From NCBI GenBank assembly GCA_036674765.1, contig JARVKI010000043.1:288790-352789 (forward strand): a DNA stretch of 64,000 bases, given 5' to 3'. The position numbers and the translations under genes are program-made. Under the pieces are notes generated by a model. The model was not told where the DNA came from, searched no databases, and saw nothing but the letters and a program-made list of their open reading frames with translations. Positions within the stretch are counted from its first letter, which is position 1. Every line of letters begins with the position of its first letter. This DNA is from Seiridium cupressi. Taxonomy: Eukaryota; Ascomycota; Sordariomycetes; Amphisphaeriales; Sporocadaceae. Of the stretch, positions 32,521 through 43,986 are shown in pieces.

Positions 32521-33308
32521 TCATCTGTAATCGCGCGTGTTCTCCTCGCACAACTCCCTGAATTCCTGTGCTGCGCCTGATCCTCCGTCCTCCTTCGACT
32601 TTATAGCGTTGTCTAGATTGCCCTTGACATATTCCACAACCCCACCCCACGGCAAGATGTAGCAGCCGTTGTTTTCTCGGATGCTAGAAAGAGGTTTCCA
32701 GTCTTTGTATTGGTGTAGTTCCGTATCTTGTTCTAAGCGGAGTGCGCAGTTCATCATGATGATCCCTTCTGGCGGCGAGGAAAGCTCAGCAATCTGGCTA
32801 CCGTACCAGATGATACGAATGGAACCTGGAGCATTGGTGGATTAGCAACCGCTGACTCGAGCAGAGGAGGGATTAACTAGGTGAAGAGGAATGGGCCAAG
32901 GCAGTTGACTGCAAGCTGTAGCTCAAAGCGTTGATTGAAGACACTGCCTCGGGGGCTGATAACACCGGCATTATTCCAAAGGCCATGCAACTCGGTCTCC
33001 TGGGCCTTGAAGTCTTCTACTGAAGCTTTGATACCACTGAGACCGTCAAGCTCGAGATGAAGAAATCGAATACTCCCCCCTACAGCACCCACGGTTGCTT
33101 ACATGCCTTTGATGGCCTGCATCGCTGCTTGTCCAGAGCGACTGGCAAGGTATACCCGTGTCTGCTTGTTGTAGATCATCTTAGCTAGTTCCAGCCCGAT
33201 ACAGGAGTAATCTCCAATGACGAAGAAGACTTTGCCATGTTGACAGTCACCGTCATTTGCTGCCAAAGTTGGCGCCGGAGGAAAGAATTGCGACCACTGA
33301 GATCCCAT
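32521..33308 (-). pseudogene. Short-chain dehydrogenase (retinol-dehydrogenase-like) relic
   Basis: On the minus strand, MGSQWSQFFPPAPTLAANDG...KVFFVIGDYSCIGLELAKMIYNKQTRVYLASRS (33308-33102) is the nucleotide-binding N-terminus. After an in-frame TAA (33101-33099) the same frame continues SIRFLHLELDGLSGIKASVEDFKAQETELHGLWNNAGVISPRG...LAVNCLGPFLFT (to about 32880). Then, across a probable old intron whose donor is degraded, it reads GSIRIIWYGSQIAELSSPPEGI...NNGCYILPWGGVVEYVKGNLDNAIKSKEDGGSGAAQEFRELCEENT (to 32521). The NNAG motif is present, but the segment that should hold the catalytic YxxxK is deleted between about residues KDW and SSIREN. Therefore it is inactive by two independent defects. 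Confidence 0.8.
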
Positions 33309-34462
33309 GGCTATGGCGCCAATGGCCCACGACGTTGCGGATGAACTGGGGAAAATGCATTACTGGCGAAGGTGGGTATCGCAAATGCCAAGGAAATGAA
33401 TAATGGATTGCCAGGGAGAGGGACAAGTAAGGGGGTATGCCATGATACTATGGTTGGTGACTCAGATGAAGCGTATTAGTTCCAAGAGAATGCTCCCCCG
33501 TTGAGACAATAACTTGAAATGCGATTTCAACAGTCCAGAATTTCGTCGTACCGACGGTAGCCTCGGTCTCTCCATTGATACAGAGTCTTGTTTCCAATCG
33601 TGAACAAATGTACAGCTTCAAATGAATTTGTGGGTTATAAATGCGACCTAGCCATTCCTGGGCCCATACGAACCAGCCGTTGGTTATGATCCTGCAAGAG
33701 GAAGACTCTATAAACGCTTTCAATCCTTGCCTCCGAAGCACTCAAGACAATATCTGCTGGTAGCCAAAGTTAAAAGGTTTGTCTCGCGTAGAATCCGTTA
33801 CCAAACTTATATGACAGAGCGTTCGTCTAATATCATCGCTTGAGCTAAGGAACGCGCCGTTGGCTTGCATTGAGCTTCAGATTTAGGTATTGCTATTCTT
33901 AGACCGCTGTGTCTTCCTATTGGTCGGCCTGGATTCGGTGGGGAGGCCTAGAAGGGTCAGGCCACTGTAATCAGGAAGGTTTAGCGGGTCGACCCACTGG
34001 AAACACCAGCTCAGAACCCGTCAAACCATCTCATCCATAAAGATTGGACGGCGAAGTCGGCAGAATAGGCCCTTCTGGAAACCTGAAAACCAGTGCTAGT
34101 AGTACAGGTCCATTGAAGGAAGCTGTTGGTAATGTTTCGTCGCCCTAAGCTTGGCTCCTTCGTCCGACCGACATCTTCTAGGTAGGAGCCGCACTGACAG
34201 CGCATTGTGAAAATCTGCCACCACTTGACCAAGGCGCGAGCTGGACAGGTTGAACACGTCTGATGTGGATTACTTTCGCTCTTTTTATACACCTCTGTCG
34301 AGGATATCCCATGCAACTATTTCTAAATCGGGAACGGCAGGATGAACATGTTCAATTGGAACTGATCGATACCAGAGTATGAACCCTGCAATAACATCAT
34401 CCAAACCACAGTCGTGGGTCCTGTATAGCTTCAACTACGCTCGAGATGAATATCTGAACGTG
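33309..34462. other. Intergenic, no gene supported
   Basis: About 1.15 kb. Minus-strand frames at 33448-33741 and 34011-34316 show no recognisable motifs. Confidence 0.45.
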
Positions 34463-34469
34463 TATATAA
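34463..34469 (+). promoter_or_regulatory. TATA element of the 34638 gene
   Basis: TATATAA lies about 170 bases before the ATG at 34638 and is followed by a CA/CT-rich leader, as in strongly expressed fungal genes. Confidence 0.5.
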
Positions 34470-34637
34470 CTCGCAATGGCTACCTGTCAAACCAAACTTC
34501 TCATCACATCAATCATTCGGCTTTCCATTCTACACTTTCCAGCTTTTCCTCACTTCAACTTCACTCGACAGTCTTGAGACGTCCACCAACAAATTCATCC
34601 AGCAATCCATTCTCTTCAACCGCCAAAACTTCTCAAA

Positions 34638-35118
34638 ATGCAGTACTCCACCATCCTCTTTTCACTCTTGACTCTCGCCAGCTCGGCTCTGGCTGCTCCT
34701 ACTGAGGAGAAGCGCTTCGACGGCGGCTGGTGCGGTGTCCACGCCCACCTCAGCTCCGCAGACAGCTTGAGCGTCACCATCAAGGTCTACGACTCTAAGC
34801 AGTTCCTCGTCGCTAGCCAGGAGTTCTCTGGCTCGGGCACAGTCACCGGCACCATCTCAGCTCAGAACGGCATGGGCAGTGACTTGAGTATCAACGCTGC
34901 TACCAACGGCGACAATATCGTGAGTAGAACCTTGATGGACTGCCACGTTCCGATAACTGATACGATCATAATAGGTTTCATTCGAGTACGGTAGCGACTA
35001 CTGGGGATCCGGCAAGGCCAAGACCAGCAACTCTCGCTGCAGTGTTGGTGACTGGGACCTGAAGAGTGTCTTCACTGGAAGGGAGACCTTGGACTTGGAC
35101 TGTGGATTCTCTTGCTAG
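34638..35118 (+). CDS. Small secreted four-cysteine protein
   Basis: Exons 34638-34919 and 34975-35118 with a 55-base intron (GTGAGT...ATAG, phase 0) encode 141 residues. The signal peptide is MQYSTILFSLLTLASSALAAP, and a KR pair after TEE (TEEKR) is a possible propeptide cleavage site. The mature part alternates beta-strand-like segments (LSVTIKVYDSKQFLVASQEFSGSGTVTGTI) and ends SFEYGSDYWGSGKAKTSNSRCSVGDWDLKSVFTGRETLDLDCGFSC. Its four cysteines could form two disulfides. No known family is recognised. Size, leader, promoter and cysteine content fit a fungal secreted effector-like or cell-surface protein. Removing the intron is needed to obtain the C-terminal three cysteines. Confidence 0.8.
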
Positions 35119-35580
35119 ACAAGAGATTCGTGTTATTGGCGCTTTTGCTAGTACTCTTGAGACTTCATTACTTTCTATTAGATACAAGGCTTTCTTGAAT
35201 ATTACTTGGTTCATCATCTTCCATTTTGATTGACAGGCAAAACTGCTGAAGCAAGTTTGGAGGACGACCAAAATCGTCTTTCCAAGTCAAACGTATCTTC
35301 CCTTGAGACCTAGTTGGTATATTGTATGGATCCACCTAATTGCGAATCCCCACTGAACGCTTTGTCTCTGGTGCTAGTTGAGGTGTAGATGACCGTTGTA
35401 CCAAAGTGACGTATTAGGTTGGTAATGATGTTACGGTTTCAGATGGTTGTTTCCCAATATACCCCTACCAGTGCCCTTCCAAATCAGTATCGAGTCAATT
35501 GCACTCAGTTGACACAATGTACTCTGATAGCTCCCTTGATTCTAGCTGAATAAGAAGAAATAATTTGAACCGTTTCAATT
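35119..35580. other. Intergenic, nothing recognised
   Basis: The 3' flank of the secreted gene, AT-rich, with no coding signal. Confidence 0.5.
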
Positions 35581-36097
35581 TTACAGCTTCGTATCTTCGT
35601 CATTGCCGTCCTCATAAATCCGAAGACGACAATTGAGCCAGTCCGGCAGCATGACCCAATCCCATCCTCCAGCTACCGCTTCTGTGAGGCGGTAGTGTTT
35701 GGTTATGCTTAAAAGATTTTGATCGAGTGTGTGCTTCTTGGTATCCCTGTCCTTTCTTGCCAAGCGTCTCCATTCTATGCCGTTTCCTCGGGATGGTGTT
35801 GCTCCCACCTGGGTAATGATCCCAGCACAGCGACGAGGGATTGGATGGCCGGGTAACCTCACTCAAGTGGCATGGGTCTGGAGTAGTCTTCTCTCTAAGT
35901 CCGCACAAACTTAGAGACCGCATGACTTCGAACACGACATCATCGCTTGACATAAGATGACCCTGTAGTTGAGGTCCGTCACAGATACATCCGATGGCCT
36001 GTAAATGGTTGATCATGGTGGCCACCATGTATGTCTGCCATATGGAGCAACGGTCTACGCAATAGGAAGAGTATGTGATAGGCATCTCAGACTTCAT
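35581..36097 (-). pseudogene. Possible decayed minus-strand gene
   Basis: Two overlapping minus-strand frames look partly coding: 36097-35612 (QLQGHLMSSDDVVFEVMRSLSLCGL) and 35862-35581 (IEWRRLARKDRDTKKHTLDQNLLSITKHYRL...DWVMLPDWLNCRLRIYEDGNDEDTKL). A frame switch around 35870-35900 would join them into one C-terminal region, by either an intron or a frameshift. I recognise no family, and the upstream part of such a gene is not apparent. Kept only as a weak candidate. Confidence 0.25.
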
Positions 36098-37975
36098 GTG
36101 CAGTACTAGGATACCGTAGCCAGACTGAACCTAGGATAACGCCGGGGATCATCCTTGTGACGTTCATGGTGTTCGGGCAGCTAATCCACCAAATAGTTGG
36201 GAGGCCCTATCTGTCTAGGGCCAAGTGGTATATTTTCCCGAGTATGGAAACCCAATCGAACGGTCGTCCGATGTCTCATTGACGTGATGCTCGAGGATCA
36301 GCAGGCTAGCGGCCAGAGAACATCGGCTCTGAGACTCTTCGTTGGCCAGGCGGTATCTCGCCACGAGTTCTGGCGAGGGCATGCCCTGCCTCTCTCGAAA
36401 TCAGGTCTCTCTGCGAGTTTGAATACGTCTTGCGAGTGATGAGAGGGCCAGAAGATGTTCGGACGTGTAATTGGCGAGTTGGATCATCCCATTCGCAAGG
36501 CTGTGTCAGGAAATCGGCCAACTCCGTTCTCAGTCACATTCTGTGAGACCTCAATCTTCATCTCGGGTCTGTGCATGGTATTCGGCGATTTGGTTTTATA
36601 TGGGCAATCAAGGCATTTAAACGTCGACCCGTCGACGTCTTTCCACCTGTCGCAGCCCCATCGGCCTTGGATCTTAACGATGACGTCCTTGGGAGCCGTA
36701 TGTCACTCTTGGTCGTCGGCCGTGGACCTGTCGGTCTTCCTTGGTCTTAAAGACGCAATGATATGATCCCGGATTCCCAAAGCTCTGGAATTTACCTGTC
36801 TTGAGAAATTACCCCGAAACATGCATCGGCGGGACCTCAGTCATCGACAATGAGGGATGATGCACAACATTATGGGAAGTCATCAATCAGGTTCCACTGA
36901 TGAGCGCCATGTCGTCATGTGATTTGGTAAATAATGAGTTACTCCACAACATGTTGCATTCCCCTGCCGTCGTCAGAGGCCACTAGAAGATCACGGCTTT
37001 CTAACTCTTCCGTTTGAAATTATTGTCATCCAACACAGCCAATATCTGGAAATTGTCCATGATTGAAGGCCCGAGCATGAGTTGTTCCGCAACTCATTAG
37101 TCAGATTGTTGAGACTACCTGATTACATACTGCTACAGTACGTGGTGTTCATGGATGCGTTGCTTTGGAGGCGGCTGCGGTCCAGCTCGAGGCAGGCGAG
37201 ATAAGATCCTTCCTTAGAGGTCCCCGGGTGGCTCGTCCGTGAGCTCTGGAATTTGGTCTTTTGCGGGACCGCAAAATCGATTCTCAAATGCGGCTTGGAA
37301 GGCGTCAGTCTTGTGGGACTGCTTTGGCCCGGCTGCGTTTATAGTCCTTCTGACCAGAAATTATGGAGACCGCTACCGTCTTAAAGGCGCCTTCTGCCTG
37401 GCCGGCGAGATTGCTTTAAGACGCGGAGACTTCAGCTCCTATTGGCCTCAGAACAGGGTCAGCCTGTCCGTCATAAACTGCCAGAAACCGATGTTAAGCA
37501 GCCCAGTCTCTCTGAGCTTGATCTTTTGTTAGCACTTCTGGCTTCTATAGTAGATGAATACGACTCACAACAGGTACCACATATATACAAGCTCATAGGC
37601 AAGTCAGACACATTCTGAGCTGTCCACCAGCAGTTGATCTGTAACAGATGTCTGACTGTCCCTGGATTGCCCACCAAAAACTCAGAGTATACCGGCGATA
37701 TTTAATGAATCATTGGGAAATACTTGTTCGATGAAGTGCGAAGGACTTGGTGCTGGGGGGTAAACGGCTTGGTAGAGGCCATGGCCAGTACGCTTGCCGG
37801 CAGAGTGCACATGCTGGTTCTCGTGCTTTGAGCTTTGAAAGAGGAAAAAAAAAAAAAAAAAAAAAGTGACAAAAGGTTGTCGATGACGTACTCGCAATTG
37901 TCAAATTTGAAGAGCATGTCCACGTCGCCCGGGTTAGGATTGAAAGTCCGTTCGTGATGCTGGCAGTGTATCACC
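36098..37975. other. Intergenic, A21 homopolymer at 37845-37865
   Basis: About 1.9 kb with short frames only. A pure run of 21 A (37845-37865) lies on the plus strand; read on the minus strand it is a T tract that creates artefactual poly-Phe frames. Confidence 0.5.
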
Positions 37976-38780
37976 CTAGCCGAAATGAGAAGGGAACGGC
38001 AAGAGGCCAGGGTGACGGAGAGGTGGCACGACGTTTGAAGCGAGCCGCCGGCTTGCCCGGCTTCTTAGTCGGTGTCTCCGGGACGGAAGCGCCGGCCTGC
38101 TTCTTATGCGACAGGGAACCCGAAAGTTTGCCGTAAGAGGCCTCGCCTTGGGCGGTGGCATCGGATACCTTGGTCTTCTTCGCTGGCTGCTTCGGCGCAG
38201 GGGTTGAGAGACCGCCGGGGGTGCGCCTCTTGCATGTGCTGCACCCGGGCCTTACCAGACTTGAACCTTGCCTTGCAAAACGGGCATACCTTGCAGACTG
38301 CTCGGCAGACTATACGTGCAGGCCGGGGCATCCCCATCAATCGCACATCTTGTTCAATCTTGCGTCTTCTGGTTGGAAAATCAAATATAATCATGGTGAT
38401 TGAGGTGACTGCTATACAAAAAGGATACATCGCTGACGGTCATTCCTTTTGTACTTGCAGATATAGGGGTGCCCCCCACAAGGCGAATCGATAGTCATCG
38501 AAACCGATTGCGGTGGTCTTGTAGATGCCGAAACAGCATGCCCATGGAGGTCAGCTGGGCTTCACACTTTGGACAGGTGAGCGGTCGGTTGTCAGGCTGC
38601 CCTGCCCAGGCGCTGACATCGAGGAAGACACAGAAATCATGCCGTTGCTCCGTTTCCGCCAGTTGGAGTCCATCCTTTGGAGCAGCACCGCTGGAGTCTA
38701 CAGTTGGCAACGTCACAGCAGCCAGTCGGAGTGCCATTTCCTCGATTGAGTGATCGTTGTGTACGAGGCGGATGAGAGAC
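37976..38780 (-). CDS. C2H2 zinc-finger protein, exon structure uncertain
   Basis: Two frames on the minus strand each hold a C2H2 finger. The first (about 38780-38495) reads SLIRLVHNDHSIEEMALRLAAVTLP...LTCPKCEAQLTSMGMLFRHLQDH, with C-x2-C-x12-H-x3-H spacing. The second (38430-38104) reads VCKVCPFCKARFKSGKARVQHMQEAH, with C-x2-C-x12-H-x4-H spacing. They differ by one frame and are separated by a probable intron between about 38495 and 38400. After the second finger the frame becomes basic and Pro/Arg-rich; alternative frames run on to 37976. The 5' end is unclear, as a CCTAG acceptor just before SLIRLV suggests a further upstream exon. It may be a nucleic-acid-binding protein. The locus is more GC-rich than its surroundings. 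Confidence 0.5.
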
Positions 38781-40362
38781 TAGGCATTGTGCTCATATCT
38801 GGCTTATAGTGTGAAGGGAACACGGAGGCATGATGAGAGCTTCCACCATCATATGCAAGCAGTGTCATCCTAGCTACACGCATTAGTACATGCAGTCACA
38901 ATCGAGAGATGTTATAGTATAGTAAGTCACTCACTGCGGGTGGTGAAAACTGTTAGGTACTCGCTCTAGAGAGATCGATGATCGTCGTCGCCAATGGTTG
39001 TCACCAGTCTGTGGTGATCTTATCATGAGTATTGGTAGCGGTTGCTCGGGTTTGGCGCGGGTCTGCAAACAATCAGTCGGCAGGCTTCCGAGATAGGCGG
39101 CTGTTAAACCTACATTTATTCGTGCTATTGGCTCGGTCTCAAGGGGTATAAGTAACCTTGAAGAGTATCATTGTAACAAGGGATAGAGAGGGCCGGAGCC
39201 TGACGGACTCAGCCATGCCCGGCATAGCTGCATTTGATTGCAACACAGCTTGTACACGATACTTATCACCCACTGGGTGCTGAGGGTTGTCTCAACAAAC
39301 ACCTGCATGGGAAGGGGGGGTCTCGCTGATAGGGGGCATCGTGGAGAAGTGGACATCGTATTCAGCGATGGACATGTGGAAGATTTGAAATTATTTCAAC
39401 TCTTGAATGTGAGGAAAGATTGAACAAGACTCAAGCAGGAACGAGAAGGTATTTGTAAGGAAAGAAAATACCACTGTTGCCTGGTTACTCGCTGGGGACT
39501 AAAAATCCTTCCGCCCCCCTCATCACCAGTGCAACGAGCTGCAAGACATGCCTATGTGCCTTCTGGAGTTCACGACAGCAACAGTACTCGTGCTTTCCTG
39601 CCATCCACCATACGCAGTGTTCGGCAGCGTTTGTCAGGAGGCTGATACTTGTCGTCGGCCTGGAGCTTCCACATCTGCGTCATCATCATGCAACTACCAG
39701 CATCATTTGCTCACCGAATTATCAATCAAGAATTCTGCAGAAGCACGTCGATTTGTTAGATGTGGGAAGCTGCTTGAGACTCTGCATCTAGACTCGCCAG
39801 CCTGGGCGTTAACCAATGCTCCGTTTGAAGGAGCTTAGGTTCCTTGCTTCGATTTGTTCATTGCTGTCTTGGCGTCGGGAAGATACAGTGAAACATACAG
39901 TACCCAGAAGGCCGACAAACGCCTGCGTTCAGCTTTTTTCCAAAACATGCTCGGTGACAGCTCTGGTTGCTGGGCGACTCCAGTGGTTGTCCTGACGCAG
40001 GAGATCGAAGTTACTTGGCAGAGCATCAGTGTGTCTTCCCACACATGTCAGCCAGCCGGATTCCAGTAGTACCAGGGACATGAACAGTTTCTGATGGTCA
40101 ATACAAGTCTGTTACAATGCACTATCGTCGCCACTTCCGTCTATGAGAGTCAACAGAAAAAAATTACGCCAACACATGAGTACTAGTCCCTACACAACAA
40201 TGCAAGTTGCCTGACCATGACCAAGTCCGATGCATCATACAGATCAGACAAGCAGACCCCCAACCAATAGCCCCGCATCAGATTCGGATATACACATATT
40301 TCCTGTCCAGCTCAAACGTCCCCAGATGACGCGGAAAGTTCCGTCTTATGACGTGAAGGAAT
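38781..40362. other. Intergenic, no gene supported
   Basis: About 1.6 kb; overlapping short frames at 39477-39838 lack motifs. The last part is the 3' flank of the minus-strand LSC1 gene. Confidence 0.5.
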
Positions 40363-41654
40363 CTACAGCAAGTCACGCTTGACGAATTGCTCCCGCATGG
40401 CACGGCCCAAGCCAGCCGGGCTTCTCTCCACAACAACGCCAGCAGCCTCCAGAGCCTTGATCTTGCTGTCGGCGCCACCCTTGCCACCGCTGACGATGGC
40501 ACCAGCGTGACCCATGCGACGTCCTGGGGGAGCGGAGATACCAGCAATGAAACTGACGACAGGCTTGCCCTTTCCGTCGGCTCCACTGATGTTGTTTGCC
40601 TTGAGGAAGTCTGCAGCATCCTCCTCAGCGGATCCACCAATCTCACCAATCATGATGATACCGTCGGTCTCCTCATCCTTCAGGAAAACGTTGAGGCAGT
40701 CGATGAAGTTGGTACCCGAGAATGGGTCACCACCAATACCAACGACGAGCGACTGGCCGAGACCCTCCTGAGTGGTCTGGTTGACAGCCTCATACGTCAG
40801 AGTACCAGATCGGGAGACAATACCAATGCGACCACGCTTGTGAATAAAACCGGGCATGATACCAATCTTGCATTGGCCAGGAGCGATGATACCGGGGCAG
40901 TTGGGACCGACGAGGCGGGTTTTCGTCTGGGACTTGAGCATGGAAGTGATGCGGACCATGTCTGTCATTATGTGTTAGATCGGTTACACGCGGCGTCATT
41001 TGATTCAAACAGTGTCAGGGTGCATACCGTGTTGCGGAATACCTTCCGTGATGCAAACAACCAGGGGAATCTCGGCAGCGATGGCCTCCTCGATACCTGC
41101 AGCAGCCAACGGGGGGCTGTGACGTGGAATGTCAGCTGACCACCGTGATTCATGTAGGAATAGCCATGTTTCTCCTTCAAGTGTATTGGACAACCTACGG
41201 GACGAAGATGGCGGTGGCATTTGCGCCAGTCTCCTTTACAGCATCACCAACATTGGCAAAGACTGGGAGACCCAAGTGCTCCTGGCCAGCCTTCTTGGGA
41301 TTCGTGCCACCAACAACTCTAGTACCTGTATTGTAAAGTCATGTCAGATGGTATTCGATGTTGGTGGGCATTGGAGATCGAGAATTACCGTATTCGATAG
41401 CTTGTTGGGCGTGGAAACTGAAAAGCCGCAAGGGTTAGCTGTGTCTGATAAGGGGTTGTCTAGAGCTGGCAGACGGCTACTCACGTTCCCTGTTTTCCTG
41501 TGAAACCCTGGAAGATGACCTTGGTGTCGCCGTTGATGCGCAGATTCTCAATGGTCTGCGAGTATGGCGAGGCATTGGAGCTATATGCGCGACGGGAGAG
41601 CTGGCGCAGAGCAGCTGCACCAGGGCCGCGAATCTGTCTCGAGAAAGCCTGCAT
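40363..41654 (-). CDS. LSC1: Succinate-CoA ligase alpha subunit, mitochondrial
   Basis: Five exons on the minus strand: 41654-41485, 41417-41389, 41325-41199, 41116-41028 and 40961-40363, total 337 residues. The N-terminus [29 protein letters not shown] is a mitochondrial presequence. The CoA-binding part includes [37 protein letters not shown] and [38 protein letters not shown]. The ligase part has [47 protein letters not shown] and [14 protein letters not shown], where H290 is the phosphorylated catalytic histidine. The enzyme makes succinate and ATP or GTP from succinyl-CoA in the TCA cycle as a dimer with the beta subunit. All splice junctions use GT-AG and restore conserved sequence, including a 29-base exon 2. 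The gene is transcribed divergently from RPT2. Confidence 0.95.
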
Positions 41655-42459
41655 CTTGAGATATTTGAGGTATTAGCCGCTCGAGGGATATCAAGTCGAA
41701 GTAGAGTTGCAGAGAACGTCGACCAAGACGGATCTGCAATGCGAGGGCGGAGGGTGCGGTGGATGGGAAGGGTATTCGTGAAGAGTTATTATTTACAACG
41801 AGCTGTCAAAGTTGACGATGTTTCTGACCCTTGCTGTAGGCGTAGCGTAGCTAATTAGCTTATCACCTGGCAGCGCAGCGCAACGTCAATCAAAACTCGA
41901 TCAGAACGGCCCGTTTTTCTTCGGCGACAGCAGGCCCGAGCGAAAAGCACAAGCTAAAAAGCATGTGGCCAAGGTCGCAGCTTCCAAGCGACACGCAGCA
42001 AGCAAATGACACTGCACCGTGCACTAGCTCGGCTGAATGATAGGTCTGAACCGGGAGATCCCGACTGAAGTCAGGCTTCCGACCACGTTTTTCCAGCCCG
42101 CAATCCACTGGGGCCTTTTAGTGCCAAGACACTGTAGACTTCAGCACGGACCCGCTGAGCTGGTCAGCCTGGCGCGTCCCCTTGGGGCCTGATTACGGCA
42201 GCCGCAGAAGCTGCAAGGTCATTGATGGAAGCTCTGGCTCAGCATTCTGGCCTCGATCTCGCCTCATCAACACAACGTCAACATCTTTCCATCAACCATC
42301 ACCAACATTTGCGCCCACCAGTTCTCTGCGAACTTGGTGATTCTTTAGTCAGTGCAGACTAAACCCGCAGTCGCCTGATCTTGTCCTCAATTCAGCTCCG
42401 ATCAATCAACACAGCCTTGCCGAATCTGTTGATCGGGTCCGGGCCTCCACATCGTCAAG
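41655..42459. promoter_or_regulatory. Shared divergent promoter LSC1/RPT2
   Basis: 805 bases separate the two start codons. No coding frame is supported. The right half is CA/TC-rich, as a fungal leader is. Both genes are housekeeping, so a bidirectional promoter is plausible but unproven. Confidence 0.5.
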
Positions 42460-43986
42460 ATGGTAAGGTTCATCACTTGTCGTCGCAGCACGGCGCATCA
42501 TGCTGATATTCATACTTTAGGGTCAAAACCAATCCGGCATGGGCGGTGGCGCCCCTGGCGACAGAGATGATAAGGACAAGAAGGTATGTTCACGATAGCT
42601 TGGAGTCATGGTGGCATCATCGCAACTTCTGGTCCAGTCCACTGACAACATTCCTACCAACAGAAGGATAAGCCCAAGTACGAGCCCCCGCCACGGCCTA
42701 CCACTCGCGTTGGCCGTAAGAAGAGAAAGCAAGGTGGTACATCCGCTGCCGCCAAGCTCCCCGCCGTCTATCCTACCAGCCGATGCAAGCTCCGCCTACT
42801 GCGCATGCAGCGAATTCACGATCACCTGCTACTAGAAGAGGAATACGTCGAGAATCAAGAGCGTCTTCGCAAAGCAAAGGCCGCCAAGGACAGCTCCGGT
42901 CCTGCAGTCTCGGAGCTCGATGCCGCCAGCGACAGAAATGCAGACGAGCGAGGTCGTGTTGACGACATGCGTGGCAGCCCCATGGGTGTCGGTACTTTGG
43001 AGGAGATGATTGACGACGACCACGCTATTGTGTCCAGTACTACCGGCCCTGAATACTATGTTAGCATCATGAGTTTCGTCGACAAGGATCTTCTTGAACC
43101 TGGCGCTTCGGTCTTGCTGCACCACAAGAGCGTCTCCATCGTCGGAGTCTTGACCGATGATGCGGACCCTGCGGTCAATGTCATGAAGCTCGACAAGGCC
43201 CCGACCGAATCGTATGCCGACATTGGAGGTTTGGAACAACAGATTCAGGAAGTACGCGAGTCGGTCGAGTTGCCTCTGCTGCATCCTGAATTGTACGAGG
43301 AGATGGGTATCAAGCCACCGAAGGGTGTCATTCTTTATGGTGCTCCTGGTACAGGAAAGACGCTACTAGCAAAGGCTGTTGCCAACCAAACGTCTGCTAC
43401 CTTCCTACGTATCGTCGGTTCCGAGTTGATTCAGAAGTACTTGGGTGATGGTCCTCGATTGGTCCGACAACTGTTCCAGGTCGCCGCTGAGAATGCTCCT
43501 TCCATTGTCTTCATTGACGAGATCGATGCAATCGGTACAAAGCGTTATGAGTCGACATCCGGGGGTGAACGTGAAGTCCAGCGAACCATGTTGGAACTTC
43601 TCAACCAGCTGGACGGGTTCGATGATCGTGGTGATGTCAAGGTTATTATGGCTACCAACAAGATTGAGTCTCTCGACCCTGCTCTGATCAGACCCGGACG
43701 CATTGACCGAAAGATCCTCTTCGAGAATCCCGATCAGAACACCAAGCGCAAGATCTTCAACCTACACACATCCAAGATGAGCTTGAACCAGGATGTCGAG
43801 TTGGACGAGTTCATCTCTCAGAAGGATGATCTGTCTGGTGCTGATATCAAGGCCATCTGTTCGGAGGCTGGCTTGATGGCACTCCGCGAGCGGCGTATGA
43901 GAGTGCAGATGGCAGATTTCAGAGCTGCTAGGGAGAGAGTCCTCAAGACTAAGCAGGAGGGTGAGCCCGAAGGCTTGTACTTGTAG
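42460..43986 (+). CDS. RPT2: 26S proteasome regulatory ATPase Rpt2 (subunit 4)
   Basis: Exon 1 is only the ATG (42460-42462), followed by GTAAGG. Exon 2 is 42521-42583 and exon 3 is 42664-43986, giving 462 residues. The spliced N-terminus [25 protein letters not shown] has the glycine-2 N-myristoylation signal conserved in Rpt2. Then come the coiled coil ([30 protein letters not shown]), the OB domain ([33 protein letters not shown]) and the AAA+ domain: Walker A GAPGTGKT, Walker [12 protein letters not shown], the second region of homology [20 protein letters not shown] and arginine fingers in [12 protein letters not shown]. The C-terminus GLYL is the HbYX motif that opens the 20S gate. It unfolds substrates in the 19S base, in cytosol and nucleus. 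Confidence 0.97.

Noticed and set aside
37702..37974. Minus-strand frames with a poly-Phe stretch
   Set aside because: They are created by the A21 homopolymer at 37845-37865.
40387..41139. 250-codon plus-strand frame
   Set aside because: It lies antisense across LSC1 exons and introns and its composition (Ser/Thr/Asn-rich) mirrors the LSC1 codons; no motif.
42832..43284. 150-codon minus-strand frame
   Set aside because: Antisense to RPT2.
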